From: Phlebiopsis flavidoalba
Taxonomy: Eukaryota > Basidiomycota > Agaricomycetes > Polyporales > Phanerochaetaceae
DNA length: 64,000 nucleotides
Direction: 5' to 3'
Assembly: GCA_035772785.1 (NCBI GenBank)
Contig: JAOCPU010000001.1
Span: 1,550,001-1,614,000 of the forward strand
Shown: piece after piece, positions 1 through 10,285 of the stretch
Position numbering within the stretch: position 1 is the first letter of the stretch
Layout of the letters: every line of letters starts with the position of its first letter
Position numbers and translations under genes: made by a program
Notes under the pieces: model-generated
Seen by the model: the letters and a program-made list of their open reading frames with translations, nothing else
Database searches by the model: none
What the model was told of the DNA's origin: nothing

Positions 1-1163
1 AGCGCTCCAGGTATGCGTCCGCGGTGACTTACCCAGGGCTCAGGCTTGTTGCAATCGTTGCATAGGGGCTATATTTGTTAGCTGGTCAGAGTGAAATCCA
101 ACTGCGTCTCTTGGGTCCCCTCATATCGATTTGATGCTGCGAACGTTGCGCGCCATATTACAGGTCCATCGGTCGCATCGTCAGACGAGACTGGTTCGCC
201 TCCCCACTCTAGGGCGAACCGCGAGCGTTTGCGCCATTTCGGTTGTGTTCACGACTCGTTCCACGTATTCACACGCTTCTGCCATTAGCATCAGGGAATT
301 GTTTTGGTGGATCCGTCGGTCTCCCATTGTACCTAGAAACATTCGGTTTGTTCAAACATGACGCTAATAAAGAGTCGATAAACCCACCAATACTGAGCGG
401 CCTAGGCCTCTGCATGCTGCATGCCATCATCGTCGGTCCTTCTGACGTAGAACGAAAGTTCTATGGGGGCTCTCGACAACGCGATCAAAGAGCCACCATT
501 TATTTCTTTGCCAATTGCCGCTCTCGTTTATCATGGTATAGAAAAGCCTAGGATGGCTTTTAGCCCTTTATCTATTCACTGTCGTGAGTACGTACCTTGT
601 TGCTAGCTCTGGGGGTAAAGATAGAGTGGTGCATAGTGCATGGCGTGTATTTTGCGACCATGACAGGCGTTGTCAGCGTTTAGGGGGGCAAACCTGGGAG
701 GTCCTTGGGGCTTGGACTCAGCAGGGTCCGAAGGTCGCAGTAGGGACATAAGCTCCTGTTGATTGTTACTGCCTTGGCCTTTCCGTGCCGGGACTAGGCG
801 GGGCAACCTGCGTACCACTACCGCTGGGCGTAGGGACCTGTACATGACTCGAAGAGAACGAAATGAGTGCGACGTCCGCGGTTTGTTTCGTGCTGTGCGC
901 GCGCAAGCCTTCGTTCCTTCGATTTAGCAATGCCCAGCCATCCGTCGAGTCCTGAAGCGCGTTTTGCGTTTTAGTACCGCTGGACTTGGAAGGACCCGCC
1001 GCGCAGTGTTCTTGCATTCCGGCGCATTCAGCATGGTGGCTGCACGTTCGACATCGCCATCTGATTCCACAAGCGCGTTGAGAAGAGTAGACTGGTCTTT
1101 CACTGGTTTGCGCAGGAGACTCGACAGCAAAGCGAGGAGCACGTCGGTGTCCTGCTCGGACAT
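1..1163 (-). CDS. CUE-like domain plus AlkB-like Fe(II)/2OG dioxygenase, 3' part outside window
   Basis: The protein should be an AlkB-family oxygenase that uses Fe(II) and 2-oxoglutarate to remove alkyl groups from nucleic-acid bases. The chosen start at 1163 gives MSEQDTDVLLALLSSLL, followed by a CUE/UBA-like helical domain (LLNALVESDGDVERAATMLN). A Lys/Arg linker with a PIP-like stretch follows. Reading across frames then gives TPCTMHHSIFTP, a GT donor at about 595, and NWQRNKWWLFDRVVESPHR near 470-525. Further on come GRPTDPPKQFPDALMAEAC (about 260-330), EYVERVVN and GFHSDQL (about 80-100). The last holds the first two iron ligands, HxD. The second histidine and the C-terminus lie left of base 1. 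A donor-like GTAAGTC follows the SLSLG-like end near 25-35. At least three frame breaks are present. The gene is divergent from the M24 peptidase, sharing about 330 bp. Family assignment is firm; the DNA-repair role is inferred. Confidence 0.72.
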
Positions 1164-1491
1164 GGCCAGACGAGAGCAATTAAGGAGGCGCCCGAGATGC
1201 GCGACGCGGCCGTAAATAGCAAGTGTGGCGGGCGTCTGGGTGACTAACTGACGTATGTAAGCATTTGATGCGAAGACCGAGGCCGGGGACGGCGACAAGC
1301 CACCAGTCTCGACCCCAGCAAGCGGGTTGTTGCATAGAGACAATCCATCCTCTGTCAAGGAGCGCGGGGCTCCATGACCATGGAGAAGCACCCTGCTACC
1401 CCGACTACACGCCTTCCCCGCATACCCGCTTCTGGCCAGATCTTCACAAGGCACGTCTATCCCACTATTGAACACGCGTGCCCTCCTTCTC

Positions 1492-3254
1492 ATGGCCAAC
1501 CTCTTCCTCCTACCACTCCAGCTCGCCAGGGGCTCTCCGCCATGGCCGTTCTTAGCGCTATCTGCCCTCTAAAAACCTTGCTGCTCTTCAAACACCTGTT
1601 GAGCTCCTTCGACGCCCACCACCGGACTTCTCTCATCTCGCGTCTCACTGTTGCCCATGTTGAACCTATCCGGTGTGGCTTCGCCTGACTCCTTCATCGC
1701 GCGACAAGGAAACACTCGCGCGCAAACACTTCATGAGCTCGTCTGGGGAGCGTCTGCCTACATTGCAGAACCCGGAGAAACGCCGCATTCTACGCGACCA
1801 CCTCTCGGGCTCAATCATGGCATCTCTCCGAACGACCTCTCTTGTGCTTATCTGTTGACCCCCTCGGTCGACGACAATGATCATGTTACGGGCAACGTAT
1901 CTATCCTCACGAGGTCCCTCCTTTGAGGCGACCCGCGCCAAACTCCTGCCCGTTCCCAGCGCGGGCGATATCGCGTACCCGGAATGGGGCCAGAAGACGC
2001 GGACCCGTATACGGTTGCTGTGTCCGCGCCATCCCGGGACTAAAGACGGGGTACTATTTTCGTCGACGGAGCGATGCGGGCAATTTGTTGTGGACGGCTT
2101 TGCAGAATGCTGTGAGTGGTGGCAGGCAAAGTGGCCAGTTTGCGCCCGCGGAGGTTAGAAGGTTGAGGGAGAGGAAGAGCAGCGAGGAAATTGAGATCAT
2201 GAAGTGCCGTGAGTGAACGAGGTATGTGCTTGGGCTTCCCGTCCCCGCCTCATTCCCTACTCAAATAATGGCGTGTAAAGGTAACTCTGCTGGCCATCAG
2301 AGCTGCCCGAAAGGAAATGTACATCGGCATGCACGAGTCTGAGGCTCGCAGAGTCTTGTCTCGCACGCACTGACTTCTGTGACGTTCTGCTGGTCTTTAC
2401 CGATGTCTACGTTATCTCGCTATTTGGACGTGAGTATTCTAATCAAATCGTTGTATGAATTTGCTATATTGAACACCCGAACGTCTCGCAGCAAACGCCG
2501 CTCTTCCACACGGCGGCGGCGGCACGGACCGAACATTGTCTAAAGAAGACTTTATATTGATTCGACTGTGGGGGCTACTCTACACGGATATGTGAGCGAT
2601 GTCACACGCGTACGTGACAGCAGAACGCTTCCACTCCACTGTTCTACAGTGCATTCTGATCCTACACGCCCATGCCATATATCAGACATTTGCGCTGGAG
2701 GACTCGGGATATACCTAACGAGCACTTGGAAAATCTGGGAGGTTGGGTATATGCGGCACAAAAGCGTCGCCTACGCTCGCTGCATTCAACGGTTCTGTGA
2801 CCGCCGATGTTGATCGCGCTGCTCGTCTAACCATTCGCTCGGATGGCTATGGGAAATATTTCACTCATCGCTCTGGGCATGGTGCAGTACCACATGTATG
2901 TATTAACCTTTCAGACATGCTTAAAGTTCTGACCACGTTCGCGTAGGGATTGTGCTATGGAAGGCCATGAATCGCCGTACTTGCGTGGAGGCTCTGAAGA
3001 CATCCGCTCAACATGGGCACAGTCATTCTCCGATGAGCTCAGGTGTTTACATCCGAGGGAAAGGTTATGTATGATAGCAGCTTAAAACGGACGTGCAAGG
3101 CTTGCTATCGATAGGACTCATATGGCTCTTACTAGGTCGGCGTACGATTGGAGTGACTGTTTCTGTTATTGATGAAAAAAAAAGATGGCCAGTATGGCGT
3201 CCGTGTTCTTCACGCTGGAGTCGGTGGACAAGCAGTAAGCCCGTGGATCTTTAA
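1492..3254 (+). CDS. M24-family metallopeptidase (Xaa-Pro dipeptidase-like), N-terminally anchored
   Basis: This is a pita-bread-fold metallopeptidase, probably a two-metal Xaa-Pro peptidase or a relative. ATG at 1492 gives MANLFLLPLQLARG and then a hydrophobic segment ending KTLLLFKHL, which suggests a signal anchor. The creatinase N-domain follows (LHELVWGASAYIAEPGE, SFEATRAKLLPVPSAGDIAYPEW, RRLRERKSSEEIEIMKC). The catalytic domain carries AIRAARKEMYIGMHESEARR, LPHGGGGT, ILIDCGG-like and GYVSDVTR (the two Asp ligands near 2550-2620). YGKYFTHRSGHG (His ligand, about 2850) and SFSDE..GVYI (Glu ligand, about 3030) follow. GVRLE (second Glu) is near 3140, and the end reads GGQAVSPW. Introns lie at about 2218-2280 and 2430-2490. 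All five ligand motifs are visible, but frames change at least six times. The set resembles a single-pass membrane member common in basidiomycetes. Substrate cannot be told from sequence. Confidence 0.8.
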
Positions 3255-3559
3255 TGGCGAAAAAGTATAAAAAAGTTATAAAAGAGAACACTGTGCACCC
3301 TAACTCGTGTATTTTATCTAGAGCCGTGGACTGCTAAACATTTAACATGTACATGTACTTGTGACTAAATACCAGTAAGTGATGCCTCCACGGTAGTGTG
3401 GTTAGTAGATTTTATTGATCAGGTAGTAGCGTCTGCTCTCGATCAAGCCATCATAATTCTTGTGACTCCATCTTTGCACCTCTCCGGGCCTTCGCTCCTG
3501 GATTCTCGATCCTGCTGAGCTTGTGTCATTCTTCTCCGAACCAGATCGTCGGTTGGAAT
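3255..3559. other. Intergenic, M24 peptidase to Rrp3
   Basis: AT-rich spacer holding the 3' flank of the peptidase and the promoter of the helicase. It includes runs such as AAAAGTATAAAAAAGTTATAAAA near 3262-3283. I see no gene, RNA or repeat in it. Confidence 0.5.
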
Positions 3560-5210
3560 ATGGCCTGCGCCAGAGGAAGCGTCTACACTTACTCGCTCCG
3601 TCTCGCCCGGCGGCACCCGCAGAGAAAGCAACCTTCAAATCCCTCTGGGCTCATTGACCCTCTCCTGTACTGCGCTTGAGCTAGCTCAAGTTTTACGTGT
3701 CCCGTCCTGGCGACCGACATACCAAACAGCCGCGCTTCCTCATGCCTCTCGAAGGGCGAGACATCATTGGTGTAGCTTCCACGGGACCTCCGAAAGAAAG
3801 CCGCAGCGATTTGCGCTTTCCAATCCGAGCAGAAGCTGCTGGGACGACCCTGCGCAGGGGCATATTTTTTGCTTGTGTTATGGCGCCGACCCGTGAGCTC
3901 TCGCGTACAGATTACGGAGCAAGTTTGAGGCACTCGGCAGCGCGATGGGTGTCCCGCTGTGCGACCGTTTGTCGGTGGTGTAGCGATGAGAATCGGCCCA
4001 GGCGGTTGCGCTCGCGACAATAGAAGCCGCCATGCTTAGTAGTGGTTGCGACACGGGTCGGTTGCAGTACCACCTGGAGAATACGAAGGGTTTAGCTTCT
4101 GAGGCCGCTGCAGTTCTTGGTGAGCTCTAATCTAACCCATACAAGTTGCGTGCTCAACATGAGATCTTGCAGGTTCTGGATGAAGCAGGACAGACTCCTG
4201 GACATGGACTTCGGACCTATTCTCGACAAGATTCTCAAAGTTATTCCGCAAGAACGGACAACTTATCTATTCTCTGCTACAATGACTACGAAAGTGGCCA
4301 AGCTTCAACGTGCGAGTTTGTCAAACCCTGTACGAGTCGAAGTATCCGAAAAGTAAGTTCTCTTAATCTAGTGCCCTATGCATCGACTAAGAAAATATCT
4401 GTGTGAAGATACTCTACTGTATCAATCACACTGCTTCAATACTAACCTCTTTATCCCACTAGTGCAGAAGGATGTTCACCTCATCTACATTGCTAATTCG
4501 CTAGCCTCAAATTCCATCATCATATTCACCCAGGACTGTGCATGACTGCCAGAGGTGAGTACACCCATCCTCTCAAACGCGCACCGGCATTGACGAGTGA
4601 ACTGGCAGAGTGGCAATCATGATGCGCACACTCTGGATTCCCCGCCGTGCCATTACACGGTCAGCTAAGCCAGAGTGCACGTCTCCCGGTGCGCTCGCAA
4701 AATTCAAAAGTGGCGGTCGTAAAGTACTCAGTCGCAACAGATGTAGCTAGTCGGTCAGTGCCCATCAGACTTTCAAATGCTCCATTTGACTGACAGCCCT
4801 CCCAGTGGTCTCGATATACCCCATGTCGACGTTGTCATTAACTACGACATCCCAACACACTCCAAGGACTACATCCACCGTGTCGGTCGTACAGCGCGTG
4901 CAGGCCGCTCGGGCAAGTCCATCACGCTTGTAACACAATACGACGTCGAGCTCGTGCAGCGGATCGAGACGGTCACCGGGAAGCGCATGGAGGAGTGGCC
5001 GACGGACAAGGAGGAGGTAGCGCTGCTGCGGGAGCGGGTCGACGAAGCGGGTCGTGCGGCGACGAATGAGATCAAGGATCAAGCGCGAGAGCGGGAACGG
5101 GAGGAAGCGTAGACGGGAGGGTGGGGGAAGAGACGATCGGGATCGGGATGATGATGTGGTCGAGGCGGGTATGCCTGGTGGCATGGAAAAAGACGAAGAG
5201 GAGAAAGTGA
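3560..5210 (+). CDS. RRP3: DEAD-box RNA helicase Rrp3/DDX47, 18S pre-rRNA processing
   Basis: This is the nucleolar ATP-dependent helicase of small-subunit rRNA maturation. ATG at 3560 opens a short Ala/Pro/Glu-rich leader and then KATFKSLGLIDPLL across frames (Q-motif region, about 3630-3665). DIIGVASTG (motif I) is near 3760 and VMAPTREL (Ia) near 3880. The DEAD box reads [28 protein letters not shown] around 4175-4235, and [14 protein letters not shown] (III) is near 4270. SNSIIIFT, then [16 protein letters not shown] (V) and [16 protein letters not shown] (VI, about 4870-4915) follow. Introns are at about 4352-4407, 4553-4607 and 4745-4793. An in-frame stop at 5110 probably reflects a frameshift. 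The natural tail continues as [19 protein letters not shown] and ends near 5208 with a basic KKTKRRK-like tail. Motif I is altered (see findings). The downstream gene converges, ending 49 bp away. Confidence 0.9.
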
Positions 5211-5258
5211 TCTTGTGCCGTGCATGCTTGGTTTGTCTTTGCTGTTCCCTTTGCTGTT

Positions 5259-6207
5259 CTAGCTCTTGAACATCAGGTCGGAGCGTAGAATGTACTTTGT
5301 ATACCCTTGCGCACGGGCGAACCCTCATGTAATAGGCATTCATTACCGTGTCTGTGAAACACATGAGCTGCCATCTAGAATTCCGGTGTAGGCTGACGAA
5401 CCGATGTAGAAGGGCGGTGCCTCGCGTCAGCGGTGGAGTGACGGTTTCCTGGGGTTTGCCCCTTTCTTGCTTGTAGAACAAGGTCTACTCAGAGTGAGCT
5501 AGAGAGAAACGCATATATACAAAGGTAGTAAGCATACCTCGCCACCTTCAAACACCGTCTTGAACGCCAGTGAGGTAAATCAGCAGAGTCCATTCAGACT
5601 TTTCTCCGGTTACAGCATCGCGTACAGAGTCGTCATAATGTGGACCAAAGTGCTGTCCGGTGGTATACTTGTACAACCGAATATTTGAGTTCAAAGAACT
5701 TGTCATACGTTCCACGTTGTCGCTACTTGGTTGACGGGCAGATGCCGGACGCGGAAACGAAGGCAAGTGTGGCGAAATAACGTCGTACAACTTCTGGGCG
5801 AAGTCTGGAGAGGTGAAGGATATTCGATCTGTCCGGTGGTGTAACATGAGATTGATTGAATGGTAATTGTAGATACAGATACCTACGGTTCACTCGCTCG
5901 GCTTCGCCCTTCTTCTTGGGAGGGGTGAGCTCTAGAGGCAGGCTATCAATAAAACGAACGAATGTTTTACACTCTTCTGGAGAGAAGAGATCCTAGCGAA
6001 GACAGAATATCCGTATTTAACGACTATCGTAAACGTGCATAGTAGATCCCCAAACACCCTTACATCAATGAGCAGGATTTGGTCTTCGAGAAGAGTACGA
6101 CAATCTAAATATTCCTTTGATGATAGTGCCGGAAACTGAACGTTTGAACCATTGCTCTTGGACGCTGTGGTTGCGGGTGCTGGCGGTGTCACTTTCTTCT
6201 TCGCCAT
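5259..6207 (-). CDS. Prolyl-4-hydroxylase-like Fe(II)/2OG dioxygenase
   Basis: Small 2-oxoglutarate oxygenase of the P4H-like (2OG-FeII_Oxy) group. The likely start is ATG at 6207 (MAKKKVTPPAPATT), an N-terminal lysine-rich tail without signal peptide. Exon 1 ends ..LEDQILLID near 6062, and exon 2 reads DLFSPEECKTFVRFIDSLP. Exon 3 gives ISFTSPDFAQKLYDVISPHL, then RLYKYTTGQHFGPHYDDS with the HxD iron ligands (about 5630-5660). EWTLLIYLTG and a GG-E turn follow. Exon 4 starts near 5492 with FYKQERGKPQETVTPPLTRG and contains the second His in NECLLHEGSPV. The 2OG-binding Lys/Arg region reads KGTKYILRSDLMF across one frame change. The stop is at 5259. The order and all ligands are intact once two or three single-base indels are allowed. 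The substrate is unknown; related fungal proteins act on ribosomal or other cytosolic targets. Confidence 0.82.
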
Positions 6208-6305
6208 GGCTGGGGAGGACAAGCGAGGTCATTGGGATGACAAGGATGACGTTCACTTCACTAATATTAACACATTATAGACTAAACGGAGGCAAATCGG
6301 CCTAA

Positions 6306-6401
6306 GTCACTTTGCCGGAGTGGTTTAACGGGATCGCCTGCTATTTCGTAGCTGTCAGCGGTTGTGCTTTGCACGCGAGTGTTCGAATCGCTCAGGTGAC
6401 G
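6306..6401 (+). tRNA. tRNA-Ser(GCU) with 13-nt anticodon-loop intron
   Basis: The acceptor stem GTCACTT (6306-6312) pairs with AGGTGAC (6394-6400), with one G-T wobble, and the discriminator is G at 6401. The D stem is CCG/CGG around GAGTGGTTTAA. Anticodon stem ATCGC pairs with GCGGT only if bases TTTCGTAGCTGTC are removed. That leaves loop CTGCTA+A with anticodon GCT and places the intron after position 37, the standard eukaryotic site. The long variable arm GTGC/GCAC confirms class II serine. The T arm is GAGTG-TTCGAAT-CGCTC. A T-run (CTTTTTTCG) directly after is the RNA polymerase III terminator. No CCA is encoded, as expected for a eukaryote. Confidence 0.93.
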
Positions 6402-6410
6402 CTTTTTTCG
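6402..6410 (+). terminator. RNA polymerase III terminator
   Basis: A run of six T residues starts two bases after the tRNA-Ser discriminator base, the usual Pol III stop signal. Confidence 0.8.
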
Positions 6411-7530
6411 CTCCTTTTTCCAGCTAGCAAAAACCTAACTGTGATCGAGGCTCGAGCGGGCAGGTCATAAACAGTTTATAGATAGTTTATCAGCAGTTGC
6501 AATCTCAACATCGTCCTTGTGTTGTAGATACCATGTTGCGAGTACATCGTTGATAAGAGACTTTGTGCAGCACTTGGGAAAATGTGGCAAACAAGTGTTG
6601 ACGGGCGCATCGAGTATGGGGTTTGAGACAGGACACAAGGGAAGCTGGTGGGTATCGGACGAGGCACACAAGAGGGAAAGTTCCGAGTAGAAGGGCGCCA
6701 TTACATGCATTGGTTTTCGCAGAAATACTTATACAGGAGCGAGAGGCGACAGGACGATAGCTAGGCGCGGAAACCCAAATTTGCGCACAGAAATACAATC
6801 GAATATTCAGGTAAGAACGGGAAAGCTGGGAGCCAGACACCAACACCGACAACATATACAAGTAGAAAAATGTCTCACCTTGAGTTAACCCCAAACGGAT
6901 GTGAGAAAGAAGCGATTTGTGACTGGCATTCGAGATGGATTGGTCGCAACAAACGTCGTCTCTGGATATAGGCTGGTCAGCATATCAGCGCCAGAAAACA
7001 ACAATGAAAGCCAACTCATCTGTATAGTAGATCCCCAGCCCACTTACCTAGGGACCATGAAGTAGCGCGAATAAACCAGAAGCTCCAGATCCATCCAAGT
7101 CCATGTTTCTAAGCTGATGTGGCACCGTCCGTGTTTCCAAGCCGCCGAGTCGATGCTGCGCCGTCCCGGGCATAAGAAATAGAGGAAGTAACGGAAGAAA
7201 ATGAAAGAAGGACAACAAAAACAGAACAAACAACAGAACCAAGCGAGAAGCTTCGCTTCAGATAAGTACCTTTGAGCTTGAAGCGACTACGCAGCGCGTA
7301 AGATCAGTCAGCACTGACACAGCCTAGAGAGTACATAACACCAGCACCCAAAGACTAGGCTTCCACGTTGGAGCCCACACCCGCACGAGGATGGTAGGGA
7401 ACATCGTTGACTCCGCCCGGCCATGCCTTACGCGCGGACTGGACGGCCGCCGCCTGACTCGGTGGGCTCTACAAACCCCCCTTCCGAAGGGGCGGTCCCG
7501 ACACGAGCTGGTCTCAGTCACCGTAGTCCC
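6411..7530. other. No recognisable gene
   Basis: Only short reading frames occur. The longest, on the minus strand at 6505-6894, has no motif I know and no clear splice pattern. A donor-like minus-strand GTAAGTGGG near 7040-7050 follows a short open frame, so an unannotated exon is possible, but I cannot support a product. Confidence 0.4.
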
Positions 7531-7531
7531 A

Positions 7532-7943
7532 CTACCCCGAGGATGCTCCTCCTGCGAGTGTGCTGACCGCTGCTCCGTTGTCATGCGCGTGGGTGGGTGC
7601 GGCTGGCCGGGTCGGCTTCCTCGTGCAGGTTTCCGTCGCCGTCGTCTCGAGTCGCTTCAAGGACCGCTGCTCACGCCGTAGAAGTGGTTCCCCCCTAGCA
7701 ATGACAGACTTTGGCCTCGACTCAAGAAACTTATCATCGACGACCACCGCGAACTCGAAAACGAAACCAGTATCGCAGGTGACCACGACAGAAGAATGAA
7801 ACGGGCCTGGCCGACGGGTGGCGGGAAACTTCGATAGAGAGACCTGTAAGCAAAAACAATGAGTAGACCAGTCTCCCATGGTTGGTACGGGGAAGATGAC
7901 GGCGTCGCAGTTGCGCGAGGGGAGGGACTTGAAGTTGGTTCAC
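7532..7943 (-). CDS. Possible exon(s) of an unidentified protein
   Basis: Two overlapping minus-strand frames can be joined with one shift. They give a Ser/Phe/Val-rich stretch (GPFHSSVVVTCDTGFVFEF, VVVDDKFLESRPKSVIARG) and then an Arg/Thr-rich tail. The composition is more protein-like than the surroundings, but I recognise no family, and no start or stop can be fixed. It could equally be chance. Confidence 0.2.
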
Positions 7944-10285
7944 AACGTAGGTGGTCGTCTACGTGCTCGTGAGGGCGTCGGGTGTCGTCGTTTTTGACAT
8001 GTCGATTTTGCGGAAATGCTTGTTGTTTTTAGATAGATAGTAACGCATGTGAGAGTAGGAGTGCGGAGGGGGGGTTGAAAGCAACCTGTGTTCGTTTTAT
8101 ACGTGCCCCGAAGCCGAGCCTCCACGGCAGAACTGCCCGGTCCCAAAGCAGACAGTCAAACCGCGACACTTGCCGTTTTTTCGGAGTATGCTTCCTGCGC
8201 ACACTACGTTCCATCTAAAGCTGACTCAGCGAGAAAGGCACACAGTGTGCCCTGACAGAGTTTACCATCGAAAGCATAAAGAAAAAGGAAGAAGGCACAA
8301 GAGAGAGAATGGCTTGTGATGGGCCCAAAGGCAAGGTTGCATTTGGAAGATATTCGTTCGTCTAAGCGAAAAGCACCGCATAAGTATGACAAGTGTGTAT
8401 TCAAGTTAGTACTTGCTCCTCAACACCGAAACAAATCAGCTACCTACGCCTTGCTTCTACCAGGTCTTGGATCCCCGATCCACCCTTTCTGTCTACCACA
8501 GATTTGCACTACATACCTACCAGGACAGCGTCATGGGACCCGAATTCTCAAGCTGAGCGACTCGTGTTGACCAATTAGAAGATCCATATGACGGGTGTAA
8601 TCCTATTACTCGATACATTTTTTTGATAATTTGAAAACCATTTCATTCAAGCCAAACCATCTCGGACAGCGAATAGATTACCAAATAGTTTCTGAGGTAG
8701 AGTTGAAACGTCTACTTGAGCAAGGCAAAGACGTCCCGCGCTCGCCCCGTGAGAGTGAGAAGAAGAAGAAAAAGGAAAAAATTCGGTATTCAAAGACGCC
8801 AGAAAGCGTGCGCAATACTAGCGAGAGGAAAGCGTAAAAAATCGAGTTTCCTGAATGGGAGGCTTTGGTGCGTGATGCTGTTTTGGCTGTAATGAGCTAG
8901 TACTAGGCGGGGAGTCGGGCGGAGTCTTTACGTGTATGGAGGCGATTACACATAGAGTGGATGGAGGTACCCGCGTTAAGAATGCCACATGGTGTGGAGG
9001 TTGAAGGACCTGCATGCCTAGGTAATAACGAGGCGCAGATTATGACAGTTGCTATGCCAGGACATGCCAAGAATTGTTCCATCGACGTGCAATACGAATC
9101 GCAGTATGCACTAAGAGGCGGTGGCAGCGAGAGAAGGCGTCCGAGCGCACACTCACGCCACCCCCACCAGAGGTGTCAAGGGGGCGGTCTACGCGATCAT
9201 AGAATGTCCGTGACGGCCATCCGAGCGAGGCGCAGCGCTCTGCTCTTCTTTTTCTCATGTCCTGCGCGTCGCCCTCTGCTGCTTGCGTCCGCTATCCGAC
9301 TCTGTTCGTCCGTGACACGAGGCGACGCCGTCGTTGGACGACAGCGCGTCGTCCGCTTTTTTATCCAGCGGGGCCCGCGGCGGGGCCGGACGAGCCGCAC
9401 GCCGGCCGGGCGGCAAGCGCGTCCCTTCGCTCGTGACGAGCCACGGTTCGGCGAGTCATTCTGACAGCGCGGTTTGTCGCCGACGCGGACGAGCCGTCTC
9501 GAGCACTGGGATGTCGGTACTTCTGACTGATGGGGATGCTGGGATCAGCGAGGAGATCGGCGGCGGTCTCTGGCACAGACCGTGGTCGGCGACATAATTG
9601 AATCAGGGGGACCGTGTCAAGGATGTCCTAGCAGGAATGTGACTAGGTGATGCAAGGGGGCGGTGGCAGGATCGGTGGTGTGGTGCTTTTTTTTTTGAAT
9701 TCGACGGTTTCGGGGGTGGAATGGGCGGGGCAGACCAGGTTTGGCTTGGAGGTGGGGGGACGGCGGGGAGCGCATTGCTGCCTCGACCTCGCGCGCATCA
9801 TGATGGAGCCGCCAGACTCGAGGTGTCGTTGTGCGTTGGCGATCCGTCCGATCCACTATACTACAATGTCGTCTGGAGTGGGTAATGAGACAGGGAGGGG
9901 GGCGGGTGGCTTTGTGACAGAGATTATGGGCAAACGGTCCCTCGGGTTTCGGGTTCGTGCCCATGTAGAGGACTAGGATTTATGGGCGATCCCGAACTGG
10001 ACGAGGCTTGAACTTGATGCTGCTAGGTCTGCTGAAAGAACAGGATATGAACCTCGGCTGCAGAGTCTCCAGACAATGACCGTATCTTCGCGTCGGATAT
10101 TAGCTGTCCGACCTAGAGGGGTCGCTTTTAGACAGCACTAGTGAATATATCGACACACAAACTGACCGGTGTCCTTTGTCTGCGTTTCTGGCGCGGCTTC
10201 GGGGAGCAGGCCAGCTTCCTGCCACTTGCGGACACTGCGATCCGCCCATAGTGAGCCTCCAAGACATTCCAGCCCTTGTAATCAC
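7944..10285. other. Unassigned region
   Basis: Nothing here could be assigned. Short open frames at 8631-8837 (+, Lys-rich tail), 8961-9464 (+) and 9617-9964 (-) lack motifs and continuity. Base composition switches from AT-rich (8.2-8.7 kb) to GC-rich (9.1-9.6 kb), which favours spurious open frames in the GC-rich part. Confidence 0.35.
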
